This document shows, in pieces, positions 60,742 to 64,000 of a stretch of DNA of 64,000 bases. The notes under the pieces are model-generated. The model was given only the letters and a program-made list of their open reading frames with translations. It searched no databases and had not been told where the DNA came from. Within the stretch, counting starts at the first letter, position 1, and each line of letters opens with the position of its first letter. The position numbers and the translations under genes were made by a program. The DNA comes from Thioalkalivibrio sp. AKL19 (GTDB lineage: Bacteria; Pseudomonadota; Gammaproteobacteria; Ectothiorhodospirales; Ectothiorhodospiraceae): positions 62,001-126,000 of the forward strand of contig NZ_ATUK01000010.1 of the NCBI RefSeq assembly GCF_000420165.1. Direction: 5' to 3'.

Positions 60742-61467
60742 ATGCCCGACACCCCCGCTCTGCGCCCGCTGGCCCGCGCCCTGGCGCCCGCCCTGTTGCT
60801 GGCCGCGACCGCCACCGGCTGCGGTCTGTTACCGATCGAACGGGACGACCCGTCCCCCGCGGGCGAGCACCTGCCCCCCGAGCCTTCGCCGGCGGATACC
60901 CCGTCCGTCGAAAGCCCGGAAACACCGCCCGAACCGGAGCCTGAAGCCACCCCGGAGGCCCCGGCCGAGGCACCCCCACCCCTGCGCATCGCCCGCTCGG
61001 ACCAGGCGGAACAGGAACGCAGCGCCACCCTGCGGGAACAGGGTCACGACACGCTGGACCCGGGCCGCCTGGGCTATTACATGGATGTCCTCGGCGCCCG
61101 GCTGCGCCAGGAACTGGCGGAACAACCCGCCGCAATCGATCACCGGGACGAGGGCATCCGCGTGACCCTGGCGGAAGGAAACGGCCAGACCCGGGCGCTG
61201 GAGACCATCGGTCACCTGCTCCACGAGTTCGGCGCCAGCCTGGTGACCGTCGTCGCGCATCGCGGCGGCGTGGATCCCGACACCGACCAGCGGACCGCCG
61301 CGGAAGGCGCAGCGCTGGCCGCGGGCGAGCAGCTGGAAAGGGCCGGGGTGTCACCCGAACGCCTGGTGCTGCGCGGCACGGATGCGAATAACGCGGGGGC
61401 CAACCCCGCCAGCCTCATCCCCGCCCCGCGGCTCGAACTGCTGATCCAGCCGCTGACCGCCAGCTAA
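60742..61467 (+). CDS. OmpA-like C-terminal domain lipoprotein
   Basis: A 241-residue lipoprotein. The signal peptide ends with TATGC, where Cys27 is the likely lipidation site. A Pro/Glu-rich linker (about 34-90) leads to a C-terminal domain resembling OmpA/peptidoglycan-binding (ETIGHLLHEFGASLVTVVAHRGG..., LVLRGTDANNAGANPASLIPAPRLELLI). The classic NxxLSxxRA motif is only loosely kept. It starts 7 bases after the CSS-EAL stop with GAGGAG upstream. Its role is probably to sit in the outer membrane and touch peptidoglycan. Confidence 0.75.
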   Translation: MPDTPALRPLARALAPALLLAATATGCGLLPIERDDPSPAGEHLPPEPSPADTPSVESPETPPEPEPEATPEAPAEAPPPLRIARSDQAEQERSATLREQGHDTLDPGRLGYYMDVLGARLRQELAEQPAAIDHRDEGIRVTLAEGNGQTRALETIGHLLHEFGASLVTVVAHRGGVDPDTDQRTAAEGAALAAGEQLERAGVSPERLVLRGTDANNAGANPASLIPAPRLELLIQPLTAS

Positions 61468-61494
61468 GCCCCCTCGCCACTGGAGCCCTTGGCC

Positions 61495-62514
61495 ATGAAC
61501 GAAGCCGTATCCGATGCGCCGGAGCCGATGACCATCCAGCCAGGCGCCGAAGCGCCCGCGCGCCGAACCGAGATGGAGCCAGACAGCACCGTCTATCGCA
61601 CGCTGCTGGAGTCCACCCGTGCCATCCCCTGGCGCATCGACTGGGCCACCATGCGGTTCACCTACATCGGCCCGCAGATCGAGGCGTTGCTGGGCTGGAC
61701 GCCGGAGAGCTGGGTCAGTATCGACGACTGGGTGGAGCGTATGCACCCGGACGACCGCGAATCGGTCGTCAACTTCTGTGTGGCACAGTCGCAGTCCGGG
61801 GTCGACCACGAGGCCGATTACCGTGCCCTGACCCGGGAGGGCCACTACATCTGGATTCGCGATGTGGTCCACGTGGTGCGCAAGGACGGCGAGGTCGAGG
61901 CACTCGTGGGCTTTATGTTCGACATCAGCGAGCGCAAGCAACAGGAAGAAGAGCTGCTGCGCCTGAAGTCCGAACTGGAGGCCCTGTCCTACCGCGATTC
62001 GCTCACCGGTATCGCCAACCGTCGGCAGTTCGATCTCGTACTCGAACGCGAGTGGGCCCACGCCCGGCGCGACCAGCGCCCGCTCTCCGCCGTCATGCTC
62101 GATATCGACCACTTCAAGGAATACAACGACCGCTACGGCCACCCGGCCGGCGACGGCTGTCTGCAGCGGATCGCCACCTGCCTCGCCGGCGTCGTCGGCC
62201 GCGAACAGGACCTGCTGGCACGCCTGGGCGGGGAGGAGTTTGTACTGATCCTGCCCGACACCGATATCGACGCGGCCCACGCGCTGGCCGAACGCTGCCT
62301 GCAGCGTATCCGCGAGGAGGCGATCCCGCACGCGAGTTCCCGCGTGGCCCCCACACTGACCGCCAGCGCCGGGGTCGGCAGCATCACCCCCGACGAGAAC
62401 AGCCACTCCACGCAGGTGGTCGAGGCCGCGGACCGCGCCCTGTACCAGGCCAAGCGCAACGGGCGCGACCGGGTCGCCATCGCCGCGGGCGACACTGCCC
62501 CACCGACAACCTGA
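61495..62514 (+). CDS. PAS-GGDEF diguanylate cyclase
   Basis: A 339-residue protein: PAS at about 35-150 (ESTRAIPWRIDWATMRFTYIGPQIEALLGWTPESW, ending DISERKQQ) and GGDEF at about 160-335. GGEEF (245-249) is intact, and REQD (236-239) is an I-site exactly five residues upstream. It should make c-di-GMP and be inhibited by it. ATG 61495 with GGAG nine bases upstream is preferred to a TTG two codons earlier. It starts 27 bases after the lipoprotein gene on the same strand. Confidence 0.92.
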   Translation: MNEAVSDAPEPMTIQPGAEAPARRTEMEPDSTVYRTLLESTRAIPWRIDWATMRFTYIGPQIEALLGWTPESWVSIDDWVERMHPDDRESVVNFCVAQSQSGVDHEADYRALTREGHYIWIRDVVHVVRKDGEVEALVGFMFDISERKQQEEELLRLKSELEALSYRDSLTGIANRRQFDLVLEREWAHARRDQRPLSAVMLDIDHFKEYNDRYGHPAGDGCLQRIATCLAGVVGREQDLLARLGGEEFVLILPDTDIDAAHALAERCLQRIREEAIPHASSRVAPTLTASAGVGSITPDENSHSTQVVEAADRALYQAKRNGRDRVAIAAGDTAPPTT

Positions 62515-62731
62515 ACCATCGCCAACGCCGGTGATCTGAACGGATAGCCACCGGCACACGCCCCACGCCGGGGCCCGGCGGGGACCCGAGCGCGGTCCAT
62601 CCGCGGCGTGGCCGGGCGCCAGGGCCGTGATCCACGTCGGATCTCGCGAAGCGTTCGCCGGGCCACATGGAAAACATCCGGGATTCGGACCAGACTCCGG
62701 GGAAAGGGGCACCCCGGAGGGAGAGATCGAC

Positions 62732-63115
62732 ATGACCAGCCTGCATCACCCCGCTCGGGAACCCGCGCTCTACCGATTTCTCGGGATCGTGCTGCCCCCC
62801 GTGGGGGCCTACCGCTACGGCGCCGCCGCCCACAGCTGCGCCGCGCCGATCGCCATCGTCTGGGCGGCCGCCCTCGTCTCCATCGCCTATGCCCTGCTGA
62901 CCGGCCTGGCGGGCATCTCCGGCTACGGCGGCTTCCCGCTGGCGATCGGTCTGTTCCTGTGGGTGTTCGCCACGGTATGGACCTTCCTGGTCGTGCGGAA
63001 CGTGCAGGCGGACTCCTCCCTCACCGACCCCCGCAAACACGAAGAACGCGTCCGCCAGCGAGAGGACGACCACGACCCGCTGGATCAACTCGATTCCGGC
63101 GAACGCCCGCGCTGA
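62732..63115 (+). CDS. Small membrane protein of unknown function
   Basis: A 127-residue protein with two or three hydrophobic segments (about 15-25, 38-60, 65-88) and a charged C-terminal tail (EERVRQREDDHDPLDQLDSG). I do not recognise the family. ATG 62732 has GGAGGGAGAG upstream; the longer reading to 62627 is rejected. It lies between two PAS-containing genes on the same strand. Confidence 0.65.
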   Translation: MTSLHHPAREPALYRFLGIVLPPVGAYRYGAAAHSCAAPIAIVWAAALVSIAYALLTGLAGISGYGGFPLAIGLFLWVFATVWTFLVVRNVQADSSLTDPRKHEERVRQREDDHDPLDQLDSGERPR

Positions 63116-63288
63116 CGTCTCCGCCCGTACTGCCATCCCACTGAACCGCGCCGCGTTCACCCCGCTTTACCACCCCTGAAATCTGCCTCTCGAATACGGT
63201 TTGCGCCTCCGGACGTCCCCTGCCAGACTCGGACCAACGCGTGCGGGTGGAACGGGCCGCCAGGACGCGTCCGACCGAGGGGACATGC

Positions 63289-64000
63289 ATGAGCGATTCG
63301 TCCGGGGTGGAGGTCCACTACGAGGACCTGGTGGAGAACCACCCCTTCATCATCATCTGCTATCGGCCCGACACCACCATCTTCTATGCCAACCGGGCGG
63401 CCCACGAGTACTTCGCGGCGCCCCCCGGCAGCCTGCTCGGGCACCGCTGGATCCATGACCTGCCCGAAGACCGGCAGTCCGAGAACCGCGCCGACCTGCT
63501 GCGCTATACCCCCGACGCGCCCGTGCGCACCATCGAGAATCCGGTGCGCCGCGGCGACGGAGCCGATCGCTGGATCCGCTGGACCAGCCGCGCCTTCTTC
63601 AACGACGCCGGGGAGGTCACCCACTTCCAGACCCTCGGCATCGACGTCACCGACCGCAAGCAGGGCGAGCTCCTGCGCGAGAACCTGCTGGGGAGCCTGG
63701 CCGAGGGCGTCTTCGGGATCGACGCCGACGGCAACTATACCTTCCTCAACCCCACGGCCTGCGAGTTGCTCGGGTTCGCCAGCGAAGACGAGGCCCTGGG
63801 CCGCAGTTCGCACGAGCTGTCGCACCACACCCGCCCCGATGGCCAGGCCTTCGCGCCCGCCGAGTGCCCCGTCTACCGCGTCCTGCACAGCGGCGAGCCG
63901 CTGCAGGCCTGCGAGGAATACTTCTGGAGCCGCACGGGCCACGGCTTCCCGGTGCTGATCAACGCCGCCCCGCTGTTCGATGCCCGCGGGCGGGTGACCG
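63289..64000 (+). CDS. PAS-domain signalling protein (partial, C-terminus off the right edge)
   Basis: An open reading frame of about 237 visible codons that continues past the window end. Two PAS domains are visible: the first about 12-120 (NHPFIIICYRPDTTIFYANRAAHEYF, ending LGIDVTDRKQGE), the second from about 125 (SLAEGVFGIDADGNYTFLNPTACELLGF). This layout is typical of sensor histidine kinases and c-di-GMP enzymes; the output domain lies outside the window. ATG 63289 follows GAGGGGACATGC. Confidence 0.85.
   Translation, partial: MSDSSGVEVHYEDLVENHPFIIICYRPDTTIFYANRAAHEYFAAPPGSLLGHRWIHDLPEDRQSENRADLLRYTPDAPVRTIENPVRRGDGADRWIRWTSRAFFNDAGEVTHFQTLGIDVTDRKQGELLRENLLGSLAEGVFGIDADGNYTFLNPTACELLGFASEDEALGRSSHELSHHTRPDGQAFAPAECPVYRVLHSGEPLQACEEYFWSRTGHGFPVLINAAPLFDARGRVT

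Noticed and set aside
58905-61028. A 707-codon frame on the minus strand.
   Set aside because: Antisense to the CSS-EAL gene; no motif. The real minus-strand gene here is only the small Cys-rich protein.

Overview
The window is GC-rich, densely coded chromosomal DNA of a free-living gammaproteobacterium. N-acetylglutaminylglutamine amidotransferase, a BCCT betaine-type carrier, DsrE-like and lipoate-binding (LbpA-type) proteins linked to sulfur metabolism, and many c-di-GMP enzymes point to a halophilic or haloalkaliphilic member of the Ectothiorhodospiraceae, Thioalkalivibrio-like. This placement is inferred from gene content only; there is no rRNA or other phylogenetic marker here. I found no tRNA, rRNA, CRISPR array, prophage or complete insertion sequence.

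Layout. 1-2.7 kb: two divergent operons around a perfect FNR/Dnr-type box. One encodes a small CcoN-like membrane protein, a lipoyl-carrier protein and a membrane thioredoxin; the other encodes two hemerythrin-like proteins. This looks like an oxygen- or NO-responsive unit. 2.7-6.4 kb: MFS transporter, LapA-domain protein, endonuclease III-like glycosylase, RluB-type pseudouridine synthase, MoaB. 6.4-8.8 kb: repeat-rich spacer, a sigma-28-type promoter and a chemoreceptor. 8.8-15 kb: DUF488, the osmolyte amidotransferase, LysR, SohB, and exported DsrE-like and DUF302 proteins. 15.3-17.8 kb: RimB-like/RimK/M14 operon. 17.9-25.4 kb: nucleoside deaminase, YbaK, luciferase-like oxidoreductase, then a macrodomain-PncB-PncA-phosphoribosyltransferase operon for NAD salvage, an orphan TrpB and a DksA-type zinc finger. 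25.4-29.3 kb: HDAC-like amidohydrolase, BCCT carrier, CPBP protease.

29.5-34.7 kb: three co-oriented signalling genes with eroded catalytic motifs (degenerate GGDEF plus intact EAL, HD-GYP lacking the His of HD, pseudokinase-HDOD-GAF). 34.8-37 kb: DUF2237, DUF2235 hydrolase, Hsp20. 37-40.2 kb: a complete AmmeMemoRadiSam system (radical SAM, Memo, AMMECR1) plus a rhomboid protease. 40.2-45.1 kb: beta-propeller protein, isoaspartyl peptidase, adenosine/adenine deaminase, amidase. 45.1-47.8 kb: a receiver lacking its phospho-acceptor, divergent from a REC-REC-GGDEF protein, then a glycine-zipper lipoprotein. 47.9-58.8 kb: Ycf46-like AAA ATPase, TVP38-family protein, methyltransferase, PAS-GAF-GGDEF, AcuI/YhdH, TrxC, JmjC-like cupin protein, patatin, GYF2-pentapeptide protein. 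59.2-64 kb: CSS-EAL, OmpA-like lipoprotein, PAS-GGDEF, a small membrane protein, and a PAS protein running off the right edge.

A family of non-coding inverted-repeat elements with ends like AGGGAAACACTGATTAATGTAC (three full copies and one solo end) is scattered between genes and behaves like a MITE or large REP family. A separate short REP hairpin lies near 11.15 kb. The most notable leads are the element family, the AmmeMemoRadiSam cluster with its palindromic divergent promoter, the pseudo-signalling cluster, and the lipoyl-protein/hemerythrin unit at the left edge.
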